Assembly (NCBI GenBank): GCA_964350895.1
Contig: CAYGMG010000004.1
Coordinates: forward strand, 1 to 64,000
Source: Pseudomarimonas sp964350895
GTDB lineage: Bacteria; Pseudomonadota; Gammaproteobacteria; Xanthomonadales; Xanthomonadaceae
DNA length: 64,000 bases
Direction: 5' to 3'
Shown: positions 1 through 8,859 of the stretch, piece by piece
Layout: each line of letters starts with the position of its first letter
Position numbering within the stretch: the first letter of the stretch is position 1
Notes under the pieces: generated by a model
What the model was told of the DNA's origin: nothing
Databases searched by the model: none
The model's input: the letters and a program-made list of their open reading frames with translations, nothing else
Translations under genes and position numbers: made by a program

Positions 1-40
1 AACCGCTGACCAGTAAAGGAAAGTTCTGGGGAGACCTCAG

Positions 41-194
41 GTCTTGGACGCGCCGCCCGCACCCCGCACCGTTCCAACCAGGCGGATTGCCGGCACGCCT
101 TTCGGCGCGTCCAAGACGCGCCCTACGTGAGGCGGTGCGGTGGGGAGCGACGCGTCCGAGACGCTTGTTCGGCGCGTCCGAGACGCGCCCTACG
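41..194. repeat. Short palindromic intergenic repeats (GGCGCGTC..GACGCGCC family)
   Basis: Three or four imperfect copies of a GC-rich palindrome lie just beyond the end of the ureohydrolase gene. Full copies, about 24 bp ending in CCCTACG, are at 104-127 and 171-194; partial copies are at 41-54 and 149-164. The palindrome after bauA (4931-4948) is a variant ending in the same CCCTA. This looks like a REP-type dispersed element. No gene is seen in 1-216. Confidence 0.65.
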
Positions 195-216
195 GGGTGC
201 GGCGGGTACGGGAGGG

Positions 217-1206
217 TCAGGCGCGGGCAGGCCGGCGGCTGGCAAGCACCGCAAGCAGCTCGTGGGCGACGCTGGCGGCGGCCAGCGCGGTGATCTCGGA
301 CTGGTCGTAGGCGGGGGCGACTTCGACGACGTCCATGCCGATGACGTTGAGGCCGGACAGGCCGCGGATCAGGGTGAGGGCGTCGTGGGTGGAGAAGCCG
401 CCGCAGACCGGGGTGCCGGTGCCGGGGGCGAAGGCGGGGTCGAGGAAGTCGACGTCGAAGGTCACATAACAGGGATGTTCGACTACGCGCGCGCGGATCA
501 GCTCGATGGCGTGGACCAGGCCGTGGCGGTGGATCCAGTCGGCGTTGAGCACCTGGAAGCCGTGGTCCTCGGCGTTGTGGGTGCGCAGGCCGAGCTGGAT
601 CGAGCGCGCCGGGTCGACATAGCCCAGCCTTGCTGCGTGGAAGAACATGGTGCCGTGGTCGATGCGGCCGTCCTCGTCGCGCCAGGTGTCGCTGTGGGCG
701 TCGAAGTGGATCAGCGAGAGCGGGCCATGACGCTCGTGCAGGGCGCGCAGGACCGGAAAGCTGATGAAGTGGTCACCGCCAAGCGCCAGCGGCACGACGC
801 CGGCCTGGACGATCTCGCTAACCTGCTCGTAGAGCTTCTGCGGCAGCGCTTCGGGGCGGCCCTGGTCGACGTGCAGGTCGCCGTAGTCGAGCACATTGAG
901 CCGGTCGAGCGGGTCGAAGTCCCACAGGTAGGGCTTGCACCAGGCAAGCGAGGCCGAGGCGGCGCGGATCGCGCGCGGCCCGAGCCGGGCGCCGGGGCGA
1001 TTGGTGGTGGCTAAATCAAACGGTGCGCCGAACACCGCTACATCAGCGGCGCCCAGGTCCTTGCCGTAGCGCCGGCGCAGGAAGCTGGTGATGCCGGAGA
1101 AGGTCGGCTCGGCCAGCGTGCCGTACGGCGAGGCGCGGGTGATCGCGGTGTCGGTGGAACGTGGAGTTGCGGGGCTGGATGCCTTGGGGTCTTGCTGGGT
1201 GCTCAT
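217..1206 (-). CDS. speB: Agmatinase/ureohydrolase family protein (SpeB-like)
   Basis: This is a 329-residue arginase-superfamily amidinohydrolase. The binuclear manganese ligands are all visible: His146 in GGDH, the DAHSD block at 169-173 and the DVD of TFDVDFLDP at 251-253, followed by the substrate-loop segment PGTGTPVCGG. The family hydrolyses a guanidino compound to urea and an amine; agmatine to putrescine is the usual reaction. The gene is last in a minus-strand run bauA, ald, mmsA/bauC, this gene, but a 434-bp repeat-filled gap separates it from mmsA/bauC, so it may have its own promoter. Guanidinobutyrase (GbuA) and guanidinopropionase (GpuA) have the same fold and motifs. The neighbouring beta-alanine genes make guanidinopropionase a real alternative, because its product is beta-alanine. 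The family is secure; the substrate is not. Confidence 0.82.
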   Translation of the reverse strand: MSTQQDPKASSPATPRSTDTAITRASPYGTLAEPTFSGITSFLRRRYGKDLGAADVAVFGAPFDLATTNRPGARLGPRAIRAASASLAWCKPYLWDFDPLDRLNVLDYGDLHVDQGRPEALPQKLYEQVSEIVQAGVVPLALGGDHFISFPVLRALHERHGPLSLIHFDAHSDTWRDEDGRIDHGTMFFHAARLGYVDPARSIQLGLRTHNAEDHGFQVLNADWIHRHGLVHAIELIRARVVEHPCYVTFDVDFLDPAFAPGTGTPVCGGFSTHDALTLIRGLSGLNVIGMDVVEVAPAYDQSEITALAAASVAHELLAVLASRRPARA

Positions 1207-1640
1207 GTCTGACGTCTCGATGGATTGAGGTCGTCATTCCGCTCGCAAGGCGGGCGCCGGGACGATGGGACCGGTGGAGCGAAGTGATGGGTGGATCAGG
1301 GGCTTCGGTCTGGTCGGCTTCAGAGCGCATTCGAAGCGTCCTCGTCATCCCCGCGAAGGCGGGGATCCATTGTTCTCGAGACCTTTGGAAGGCCAGAGCT
1401 GGATCCCCGCCTTCGCGGGGATGACGATTCGCACACAACGTACTCAGAGATTTCTGATTCTTTGGTGAGTGGCCTTGTAGCGATGAACGGCTTCGATGTG
1501 GACGGTGTCCGAGTCGCTTTCGAGGTTTCCTCGTCACCCCCGCGCAGGCGGGGGTCCATCGCTCCTGAGGCCCTTGGAAGGCCGGAGCTGGATTCCCGCC
1601 TTCGCGGGAATGACGAACTACCGATCACCCATCACCGCCT
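1207..1640. other. Repeat-filled intergenic region between the ureohydrolase and mmsA/bauC
   Basis: There is no credible gene here. The short open frames in both strands run through palindromic repeats. Apart from two hairpin elements (1343-1426 and 1532-1615), about 135 bp next to the ureohydrolase start contain no recognisable signal. Confidence 0.7.
1343..1615. repeat. Double hairpin repeat module, copy 1 (units A and B)
   Basis: Unit A has inverted arms at 1343-1370 and 1400-1426 (core CCCCGCGAAGGCGGGGATCC and its complement). Unit B has arms at 1532-1559 and 1589-1615. Both units share the inter-arm text ending GGAAGGCC(A/G)GAGCTGGAT. They lie head to tail, joined by about 105 bp. The same two-unit module with the same linker recurs at 3268-3616 on the other side of mmsA/bauC. 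GTCATCCCCGCG..GGCGGGGAT palindromes are common dispersed repeats in high-GC Proteobacteria (from memory). Confidence 0.85.
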
Positions 1641-3158
<1,518 letters not shown>

Positions 3159-3267
3159 TGGATGGTCCGTGGCAGGAGTCCCTGAACCGTCGGGACGGGC
3201 GGATAGCGGGTCAGCCCGCCCGTGCCGGCGCGCGGTTGGCCGCCGGAGCTCAGCAAGGTATCCGTCC

Positions 3268-3616
3268 CGTCACCCCCGCGCAGGCGGGGGTCCAGCTCTT
3301 GCCCATGAAGCCGTTGATACGGCTGCGCAGGGCTGGATCCCCGCCTACGCGGGGATGACGATTCACGCACAACGTACTCAGGGATTTCAGGTTCTTTGTT
3401 GAGTGGNNNNNNNNNNNNNNNNNNNNNNNNNNNNNNNNNNNNNNNNNNNNNNNNNNNNNNNNNNNNNNNNNNNNNNNNNNNNNNNNNNNNNNNNNNNNNN
3501 NNNNNNTGTCCGAGTCGCTTTCGAGGTTTCCTCGTCACCCCCGCGTAGGCGGGGGTCCATCGCTTCTGAGGCCCTTGGAAAGCCGGAGCTGGATCCCCGC
3601 CTTCGCGGGGATGACG
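3268..3616. repeat. Double hairpin repeat module, copy 2 (units C and D)
   Basis: Unit C arms are at 3268-3295 and 3334-3360; unit D arms are at 3533-3560 and 3590-3616. Unit D and its left flank (TGTCCGAGTCGCTTTCGAGG from 3507) match unit B and its flank almost base for base. The right flank of unit C (CAACGTACTCAG.GATTTC onward) matches that of unit A. This is therefore a direct repeat of the module at 1343-1615, interrupted by the N run. The inner part of unit C differs from unit A. Confidence 0.85.
3407..3506. other. Scaffold gap of exactly 100 N
   Basis: The run is exactly 100 N, the usual placeholder for a gap of unknown size. In the parallel module at 1343-1615 the corresponding stretch (1473-1505) is only 33 bp, so the true missing sequence may be about that long unless further repeat copies are collapsed here. 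Confidence 0.95.
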
Positions 3617-3720
3617 TCGAGATGCCCGATGGGACGTAGCAAGGATCGCGCGCACAGCCCTCGCCCGGTCGCCGGGCATTCGCCCAAACGCGGGTTCAGG
3701 ACTGCGCAGCGAAGCCGGGC

Positions 3721-4836
3721 TCACCCCAGCGCCTTCGCCGCCGGCACATAGGCGTAGCCCAGGTCGCGGGCCACCGCCTCATAGGTGATCTGCCCGGCGT
3801 GCACGTTCAGCCCGTTGAGCAGGTGGACGTCCTCGAGCATCGCCCGGCGCGCGCCCTTGTTGGCCAGCTGCACGGCGAATGGCAGGGTGGCATTGGTCAG
3901 GGCGAAGGTCGAGGTGCGGGCGACGCCACCCGGCATGTTGGCGACGCAGTAGTGGACGATGCCGTCGACGTCGTAGGTCGGATGCTGATGGGTGGTGGCC
4001 TTGGAGGTCTCGAAGCAGCCGCCCTGATCGATGGCGACGTCGACCAGCACCGAGCCGGGCTTCATCAGGCCGAGCTGGGCGCGGGTCACCAGCTTGGGTG
4101 CGGCAGCGCCGGGGATCAGCACCGCGCCGATGACCAGGTCGGCATAGCGCAGGCATTCCTCGATCGCATCGGCGGTGGAATAGAGTGTGGTGATGCGGTC
4201 GCCGTACAGCTCGTCGAGGTACTTCAGGCGATCCAGCGAGCGATCCATCATGGTGACCCGGGCGTTCAGGCCCATCGCCATGCGCGCGGCATTGATGCCG
4301 ACCACGCCGCCGCCGATCACCAGCACGTTGGCCGGCTTGACGCCGGGCACGCCGCCGAGCAGCACGCCCGAGCCGCCCTGCGCCTTCTCCAGCGCGTGCG
4401 CGCCGGCCTGGATCGACATGCGTCCAGCGACCTCGCTCATCGGCGCCAGCAGCGGCAGGCCGCCGCGCTTGTCGGTCACCGTCTCGTAGGCGATCGCGGT
4501 GCAGCCGGACTTCACCAGTCCGATGGTCTGCTCCGGGTCCGGCGCAAGGTGAAGGTAGGTGTAAAGAACCTGGCCCTCGCGAAGCATGGCGCACTCTACC
4601 GGCTGCGGCTCCTTGACCTTGATGATCATGTCGGCGCGGGCAAAGATTTCCTCGGCCGTGTCGATGATCTGCGCGCCGGATTTTTCGTACATCTCGTCGG
4701 TCAGGCCGATGGCGGTGCCGCCGTCCTTCTGCACGATCACCTGATGGCCGTGGCCGACGAGTTCACGCGCGCCGGCCGGGGTCAGGCCGATACGGTATTC
4801 GTGGTTCTTGATTTCCTTGGGTACGCCGATAAGCAC
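3721..4836 (-). CDS. ald: Alanine dehydrogenase
   Basis: This 371-residue protein has the family's usual length. It reversibly converts L-alanine and NAD to pyruvate, ammonium and NADH. The N-terminus MLIGVPKEIKNHEYRIGLTP is diagnostic. Lys75 (IKVKEPQ) and His96 (YLHLAP) fall at the positions of the catalytic pair in the characterised mycobacterial enzyme. The NAD-binding glycine motif VIGGGVVGINAA lies near residues 172-183. The gene is 112 bp downstream of bauA on the same strand. BauA uses pyruvate as amino acceptor and releases alanine, so Ald would regenerate pyruvate and liberate the nitrogen, driving the transaminase. A GGCGGGTC/GACCCGCC palindrome lies in the short spacer. Confidence 0.95.
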   Translation of the reverse strand: MLIGVPKEIKNHEYRIGLTPAGARELVGHGHQVIVQKDGGTAIGLTDEMYEKSGAQIIDTAEEIFARADMIIKVKEPQPVECAMLREGQVLYTYLHLAPDPEQTIGLVKSGCTAIAYETVTDKRGGLPLLAPMSEVAGRMSIQAGAHALEKAQGGSGVLLGGVPGVKPANVLVIGGGVVGINAARMAMGLNARVTMMDRSLDRLKYLDELYGDRITTLYSTADAIEECLRYADLVIGAVLIPGAAAPKLVTRAQLGLMKPGSVLVDVAIDQGGCFETSKATTHQHPTYDVDGIVHYCVANMPGGVARTSTFALTNATLPFAVQLANKGARRAMLEDVHLLNGLNVHAGQITYEAVARDLGYAYVPAAKALG

Positions 4837-4930
4837 GAGGATTCCCTCCCGGGGAGTAATGCGGATTGTGGTGCTGCTGGGTCGCCGGTCCGGCTCTGTG
4901 GCCGGTCTGTGGCGGTGGAGGTGCCGAGAC

Positions 4931-4948
4931 GGCGGGTCAGGACCCGCC
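4931..4948. repeat. Palindrome immediately after bauA
   Basis: The perfect inverted repeat GGCGGGTC-AG-GACCCGCC touches the bauA stop codon (4949-4951). There is no T-tract on the minus strand, so it is more likely a REP-like element or mRNA 3'-end stabiliser than a terminator. It shares the CCCTA flank with the repeats at 104-194. Confidence 0.6.
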
Positions 4949-6280
4949 CTAGGCCGTGCTGCGTATGGTATCGGCCAGCGTGCCGAAAATCCTTTCGATC
5001 TGCGCCGGTTCGATAATCAGGGGGGGCGAGAGGGCGATGATGTCGCCGGTCACCCGGACCAGCAGGTCGCGCTCGTGGAAGCAGCGGGTGAACACTTCAT
5101 ACGCGCGTTTGCCCGGCGCGCCCTCGCGCGGCGCCAGTTCGATACCGGCGATCAGGCCGTAGTTGCGCACGTCGATCACATGGGGCAGGCCACGCAGGGC
5201 GTGGGCGGCGTCTTCCCATACGGCGGCGTGTGTCTTGGCGCGCTCGAACAGGCCTTCCTCGGCATAGGTGTCGAGGGTGGCCAGGGCCGCGGCGGCGGCC
5301 ACCGGATGGCCGGAGTAGGTGTAGCCATGGAACAGCTCGATGGCGCCCTCGGGGCCGTGCATGAAGGCGTCGTGGATCTGCCTTGAGGCAATCACCGCGC
5401 CCATCGGAATGGCGCCATTGGTCAGGCCCTTGGCGCAGGTGAGCATGTCCGGGACGACGCCGAAGCGCTGCGCGCCGAAGGCCTCGCCGATGCGCCCGAA
5501 GCCGGTGATCACCTCATCGAAGATCAGCAGGATGCCGTGCTTGTCGCACAGCGCGCGCAGGCGTTCCAGATACCCCTTCGGCGGCAGCACCACGCCGGCG
5601 CTGCCGGAGATCGGCTCGACGATGACCGCGGCGATGGTCGAGGCGTCGTGCAGGGCGACCAGACGCTCAAGATCGTCGGCCAGCTCGGCGCCGTGCTCGG
5701 GCAGGCCGCGCGAGAACGCGTTGCGGCCGATGTCCAGCGTGTGCCGCATATGGTCGACGCCGGGCAGCATGGCGCCGAAGAACTTGCGGTTGTTGACCAT
5801 GCCGCCGACCGAGATGCCGCCGAAGCCGACCCCGTGGTAGCCCTTTTCGCGGCCGATGAAGCGGGTGCGCTGGCCCTCGCCGCGGACCCGGTGGTAGGCC
5901 AGGGCGATCTTCAGCGCGGTATCCACCGACTCCGAACCGGAGCAGGTAAAGAACACATGCTTGAGCGGCTCGGGCGCCAGCTCGGCCAGGCGCTCGGCCA
6001 GCACGAAGGGCAGCGGATGGCCCATCTGGAAGGTTGGCGCGAAGTCGAGGGTGGCGATCTGCTTGGACACCGCCTCGATGATCTTCGGGCGGGCGTGGCC
6101 GGCGTTGCAGCACCACAGGCCAGCCGTAGCGTCGAGAATCTGCCGGCCGTCCACCGAGCGGTAGTACATGCCCTCGGCCGAGGCCAGCAGGCGCGGCTCG
6201 GCCTTGAACTGCCGGTTGGCGGTGAACGGCATCCAGAAGGCGTCGGTGACGGTCGGCGCGGCGGTGGGATCGAAGCGCAT
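4949..6280 (-). CDS. bauA: Beta-alanine (omega-amino acid):pyruvate transaminase
   Basis: This is a 443-residue class III PLP aminotransferase. The start is placed at 6280, preceded by GGAGG at good spacing; the 70 residues open upstream include REP sequence and are not coding. The N-terminal segment FWMPFTANRQFKAEPRLL and the AGLWCCNAGH block closely resemble the Pseudomonas omega-amino acid:pyruvate aminotransferase. The PLP lysine is Lys284 (CAKGLTNG) and the aspartate contacting the PLP nitrogen is Asp255 (IFDEVITGFGR). It converts beta-alanine to malonate semialdehyde while making alanine from pyruvate. It leads the bauA-ald-mmsA/bauC run, with a plausible PauR-type operator at 6317-6331. 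Beta-alanine would come from the aminopropyl arm of spermidine or spermine, or from a guanidino acid. Confidence 0.92.
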   Translation of the reverse strand: MRFDPTAAPTVTDAFWMPFTANRQFKAEPRLLASAEGMYYRSVDGRQILDATAGLWCCNAGHARPKIIEAVSKQIATLDFAPTFQMGHPLPFVLAERLAELAPEPLKHVFFTCSGSESVDTALKIALAYHRVRGEGQRTRFIGREKGYHGVGFGGISVGGMVNNRKFFGAMLPGVDHMRHTLDIGRNAFSRGLPEHGAELADDLERLVALHDASTIAAVIVEPISGSAGVVLPPKGYLERLRALCDKHGILLIFDEVITGFGRIGEAFGAQRFGVVPDMLTCAKGLTNGAIPMGAVIASRQIHDAFMHGPEGAIELFHGYTYSGHPVAAAAALATLDTYAEEGLFERAKTHAAVWEDAAHALRGLPHVIDVRNYGLIAGIELAPREGAPGKRAYEVFTRCFHERDLLVRVTGDIIALSPPLIIEPAQIERIFGTLADTIRSTA

Positions 6281-6316
6281 GGGACGCCTCCGCAGGTGTT
6301 GCGCGAACGCTAGCAG

Positions 6317-6331
6317 TGTTGAAAAAACTTT
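6317..6331. promoter_or_regulatory. Weak candidate repressor site before bauA
   Basis: The 15-mer TTGAAAAAACTTTAC (complement GTAAAGTTTTTTCAA) fits the pattern GTNAA-N5-TTSA seen at 6486-6500 and 57945-57959. It lies 37 bp upstream of the bauA start codon, where a promoter would be. The match is partial and the site is AT-rich, so this is tentative. Confidence 0.35.
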
Positions 6332-6387
6332 ACAATCGAGGAAGGGATGGGGTGCCGCGGCGGGGTGGTTCGGGGGGGTGAAAATCT

Positions 6388-6448
6388 TCGCCAGCAAGCT
6401 GGCTCCTGCAGGAGAATCAACGCCTTGTAGGAGCCAGCTTGCTGGCGA
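6388..6448. repeat. Inverted pair of GTAGGAGCCAGCTTGCTGGC repeats, pair 1
   Basis: A reverse copy (6388-6410) is followed by a forward copy (6426-6448) of a 23-bp element with its own internal palindrome CCAGCTTGCTGG (central base pairs imperfect). The pair could fold as a cruciform or hairpin. It sits in the divergent bauA/repressor spacer (6281-6563). Two more pairs occur at 7133-7194 and 8758-8824. Confidence 0.85.
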
Positions 6449-6485
6449 ACAGGCTGTCGGCCGGCCTCGGCGTGTCCCGCGCGGT

Positions 6486-6500
6486 GTCAATTTTATTGAC
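6486..6500. promoter_or_regulatory. Palindromic candidate operator with overlapping -35 before the PuuR/PauR-type gene
   Basis: GTCAAT-TTT-ATTGAC is a perfect 6-bp inverted repeat in an otherwise GC-rich spacer, 64 bp before the repressor start codon. TTGACC at 6496-6501 can serve as a -35, with TACACA at 6519-6524 after 17 bp as a modest -10, so a bound repressor would block the promoter. A related palindrome lies between puuA and puuD. I infer autoregulation; no binding data are available here. Confidence 0.6.
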
Positions 6501-6563
6501 CCAACACGCCCCGGCTGCTACACAGCACCGGGTACCGTAGGCGTCCTCCGGAGGTTGCCCAGC

Positions 6564-7112
6564 ATGGATATCGGCGCCCGCCTGCAGGCGGTTCGCAAGG
6601 CCAAGCAGCTCAGCCAGCGCGAGCTGGCCAAGCGGGTCGGCGTGACCAACAGCACGATCTCGCTGATCGAGCAGAACAAGGTCAGCCCCTCGGTCAGTTC
6701 GCTGAAGAAGGTGCTCGATGGCATCCCGATCTCGCTGGCTGACTTCTTCACCCATGATTTCGACGACGGGGCGATGGACAGCCCGTTCTACCGCGCCGCC
6801 GAGCTGCCGGACCTGGGCAACAACGAGATCCACTATTTCCTGATCGGACAGCACCGGCCGAACCGGCAGATGTGCCTGCTGCGCGAGGTCATGCCCGCCG
6901 GCAGCGATACCGGCGATGCCATGCTCCAGCATGAGGGCGAGGAAGGCGGGGTGGTGATTGCCGGCCAGGTCGAAGTCACCGTGGGCGATCAGGTGCGGGT
7001 GCTGGGGCCGGGTGATGGGTACTATTTCGAGAGCCGCATCCCGCATCGATTCCGCAACGTTGGCAGCGGCGATGCGGTGATCGTCAGCGCCAATACCCCG
7101 GCGACGTTCTGA
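6564..7112 (+). CDS. pauR: PuuR/PauR-type transcriptional repressor (HTH-cupin)
   Basis: The protein has 182 residues. An XRE-type helix-turn-helix occupies about residues 4-55 (LSQRELAKRVGVTNSTISLI), and a C-terminal cupin domain spans about 105-180, with the typical PGDGYYFESRIPHRFRN stretch. The start at 6564 follows GGAGG, and the protein begins directly at the HTH; the longer open frame upstream is REP DNA. This architecture and size match PuuR of E. coli and PauR of Pseudomonas, which repress gamma-glutamylpolyamine catabolism genes and are relieved by polyamines. It is divergent from bauA and precedes a PuuC-type dehydrogenase in the same direction. The candidate operator 64 bp upstream recurs at the puuA/puuD locus, which supports a regional role. 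The symbol is by analogy. Confidence 0.85.
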   Translation: MDIGARLQAVRKAKQLSQRELAKRVGVTNSTISLIEQNKVSPSVSSLKKVLDGIPISLADFFTHDFDDGAMDSPFYRAAELPDLGNNEIHYFLIGQHRPNRQMCLLREVMPAGSDTGDAMLQHEGEEGGVVIAGQVEVTVGDQVRVLGPGDGYYFESRIPHRFRNVGSGDAVIVSANTPATF

Positions 7113-7132
7113 ACACAGAGGTCAACCACTGA

Positions 7133-7194
7133 TCGCCAGCAAGCTGGCTCCTACAGGCGATCACGCTTCGTTGTAGGAGCCAGCTTGCTGGCGA
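7133..7194. repeat. Inverted pair of GTAGGAGCCAGCTTGCTGGC repeats, pair 2
   Basis: A reverse copy (7133-7155) and a forward copy (7172-7194) occupy most of the 115-bp spacer between the repressor and puuC genes. In a read-through transcript the pair would form a strong stem and could act as a processing or attenuation point. Confidence 0.85.
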
Positions 7195-7227
7195 TACGCA
7201 GCCCCCACGAATACCGAGGCCCCCATC

Positions 7228-8727
7228 ATGGCAAAGCCCAACACCCAACAGGATTGGCAGGCACGCGCCGCCGAACTGCAGCTGCGCACCCAGGCCTTCA
7301 TCGATGGCCGCTACGTGGATGCCGCAAGCAACAGGACCTTCGACAACATCAGCCCGATCGACGGCCGCGTGCTGTGCAAGGTGGCCGAGTGCGGCAGCGA
7401 GGACGTCGATCGCGCGGTGAGCGCGGCGCGGCGCAGCTTCGAGGCCGGCAAGTGGTCGGCGGCCCCGCCGCGGCAGCGCAAGAAGATCCTGCTCAAGTTC
7501 GCTGCTCTGGTCGAGCAGCACGCCGAGGAGCTGGCCCTGCTGGAGACCCTCGACATGGGCAAGCCGGTGACCGACGCGCTGAATGTCGATGTCGCGGCCA
7601 GCGTGCGCTGCCTGTCGTGGACTGCCGAGGCCATCGACAAGGTCTACGACGAGATCGCGCCGACCGGGCACAACGAGCTGGGTCTGGTCACCCGCGAACC
7701 GCTGGGCGTGGTTGGCGCCATCGTGCCGTGGAACTTCCCCCTGCTGATGGCGACCTGGAAGCTGGCGCCGGCGCTGGCGATGGGCAACTCGCTGGTGCTC
7801 AAGCCGAGCGAGAAGTCGCCGCTGTCCGCGCTGCGCCTGGCCGAGCTGGCCATCGAGGCGGGCCTACCGGAAGGCGTGTTCAACGTGCTGCCGGGCTTTG
7901 GTCGCGAAGCCGGTGAGCCGCTGGCCCTGCATATGGATGTCGACGGCCTGGTGTTTACCGGCTCGACCGCGGTCGGCAAGCATCTGCTGCAGTGCGCCGG
8001 GCGCTCGAACATGAAGCGCGCCTACATGGAGTGCGGCGGCAAGAGTCCCAACATCGTGTTCGCCGATGCGCCCGACCTGCGCGCCGCGGCCAAGGCGGCG
8101 GCGTCGGGGATCTTCTACAACCAGGGCGAGGTCTGCACCGCGGCCTCGCGGCTTCTGGTGGAACGCTCGGTCAAGGACGAGTTCGTCGCCATGGTCGCCG
8201 AATTCGGCGCGCGCATGCAGCCGCGCCATCCGCTCGATCCCGGCGCGCCGATGGGCGCGATGGTCGACGAGGCGCAGACCCAGCGGGTGATGGAGTTCAT
8301 CGCCCGCGGCGAGGAAGGCGGCGCCCGCCGCGTACTGGGCGGCCAGCGCATCGCGCCGGTCGAGGGCGGCTGCTATATCGAGCCGACCGTGTTCGACGAT
8401 GTGCCGGAGAGCGCCACCATCGCCCGCGAGGAGATCTTCGGCCCGGTGCTGGCGGTGATCGGTTTCGACGATGAGGCCGAGGCCCTGCGCATCGCCAACG
8501 ACACCCCGTATGGTCTGGCGGCCGGCCTGTGGACCCGCGACCTGTCCCGCGCCCATCGCGTGGCGCGCAAGCTGCGTGCCGGCAGCGTCTGGGTCAACTA
8601 CTGGGACGGCGGCGACATGACCGCGCCCTTCGGCGGCTACAAGCAGAGCGGCAACGGCCGCGACAAGTCGCTGCACGCGTTCGACAAGTACACCGAGCTG
8701 AAGGCAACCTGGATCAATCTTGCCTAG
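7228..8727 (+). CDS. puuC: Gamma-glutamyl-gamma-aminobutyraldehyde dehydrogenase (PuuC/KauB type)
   Basis: This 499-residue NAD(P)-dependent aldehyde dehydrogenase resembles E. coli PuuC along its length, including ALLETLDMGKP, the Rossmann segment IVPWNFPLLMATWKLAPALA, and the C-terminal block MTAPFGGYKQSGNGRDKSLH. The general base is Glu268 (MECGGKSPN) and the nucleophile Cys303 (NQGEVCTAA). It oxidises gamma-glutamyl-gamma-aminobutyraldehyde to gamma-glutamyl-GABA, or, in the transaminase route, 4-aminobutanal to GABA. Its partners PuuA, PuuB and PuuD are encoded about 47 kb away at 55-59 kb. It lies downstream of the repressor gene, separated by a REP pair, and is probably co-transcribed with it or has a promoter in the REP-bearing spacer. 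Confidence 0.92.
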   Translation: MAKPNTQQDWQARAAELQLRTQAFIDGRYVDAASNRTFDNISPIDGRVLCKVAECGSEDVDRAVSAARRSFEAGKWSAAPPRQRKKILLKFAALVEQHAEELALLETLDMGKPVTDALNVDVAASVRCLSWTAEAIDKVYDEIAPTGHNELGLVTREPLGVVGAIVPWNFPLLMATWKLAPALAMGNSLVLKPSEKSPLSALRLAELAIEAGLPEGVFNVLPGFGREAGEPLALHMDVDGLVFTGSTAVGKHLLQCAGRSNMKRAYMECGGKSPNIVFADAPDLRAAAKAAASGIFYNQGEVCTAASRLLVERSVKDEFVAMVAEFGARMQPRHPLDPGAPMGAMVDEAQTQRVMEFIARGEEGGARRVLGGQRIAPVEGGCYIEPTVFDDVPESATIAREEIFGPVLAVIGFDDEAEALRIANDTPYGLAAGLWTRDLSRAHRVARKLRAGSVWVNYWDGGDMTAPFGGYKQSGNGRDKSLHAFDKYTELKATWINLA

Positions 8728-8757
8728 TCGGGATTCGTTGCGGCCGTAACCCCCGAT

Positions 8758-8824
8758 TGTAGGAGCCAGCTTGCTGGCGAATCGTCGTTGGGCGGCGCCT
8801 ATCGCCAGCAAGCTGGCTCCTACA
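8758..8824. repeat. Inverted pair of GTAGGAGCCAGCTTGCTGGC repeats, pair 3
   Basis: A forward copy (8758-8780) and a reverse copy (8802-8824) are in the opposite arrangement to pairs 1 and 2. They fill the convergent spacer between puuC and the next minus-strand gene, where they may end transcription from both sides. Confidence 0.85.
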
Positions 8825-8859
8825 AGGGGCGGAGCGACGCTGTGGCGGAGCCCGGTCGA

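Larger units (their letters stand above)
3159..3720. other. Intergenic region with repeats and an assembly gap
   Basis: This 562-bp spacer between mmsA/bauC and ald holds the second repeat module, a 100-N gap and about 100 bp of plain sequence before the ald stop codon. No gene is visible; open frames that cross the N run are artefacts. Confidence 0.7.

Noticed and set aside
127..1014. 295-residue open frame antisense to the ureohydrolase gene
   Set aside because: It is a shadow of the GC-rich minus-strand gene with Gly/Val/Asp-rich composition and no recognisable domain; the minus-strand product has all catalytic motifs.
1343..1615. Possible CRISPR array from spaced repeats
   Set aside because: The repeats are inverted pairs of unequal spacing with conserved linkers, only two units per module, and no cas genes are in the window.
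4931..4948. Intrinsic terminator after bauA
   Set aside because: The stem is good but no T-tract follows on the minus strand, and the sequence belongs to a dispersed palindrome family, so it is listed as a repeat.
7113..7132. Fourth repressor site before puuC (GGTCAACCACTGATC)
   Set aside because: Only the left half GTCAA matches; the right half does not fit the palindrome.
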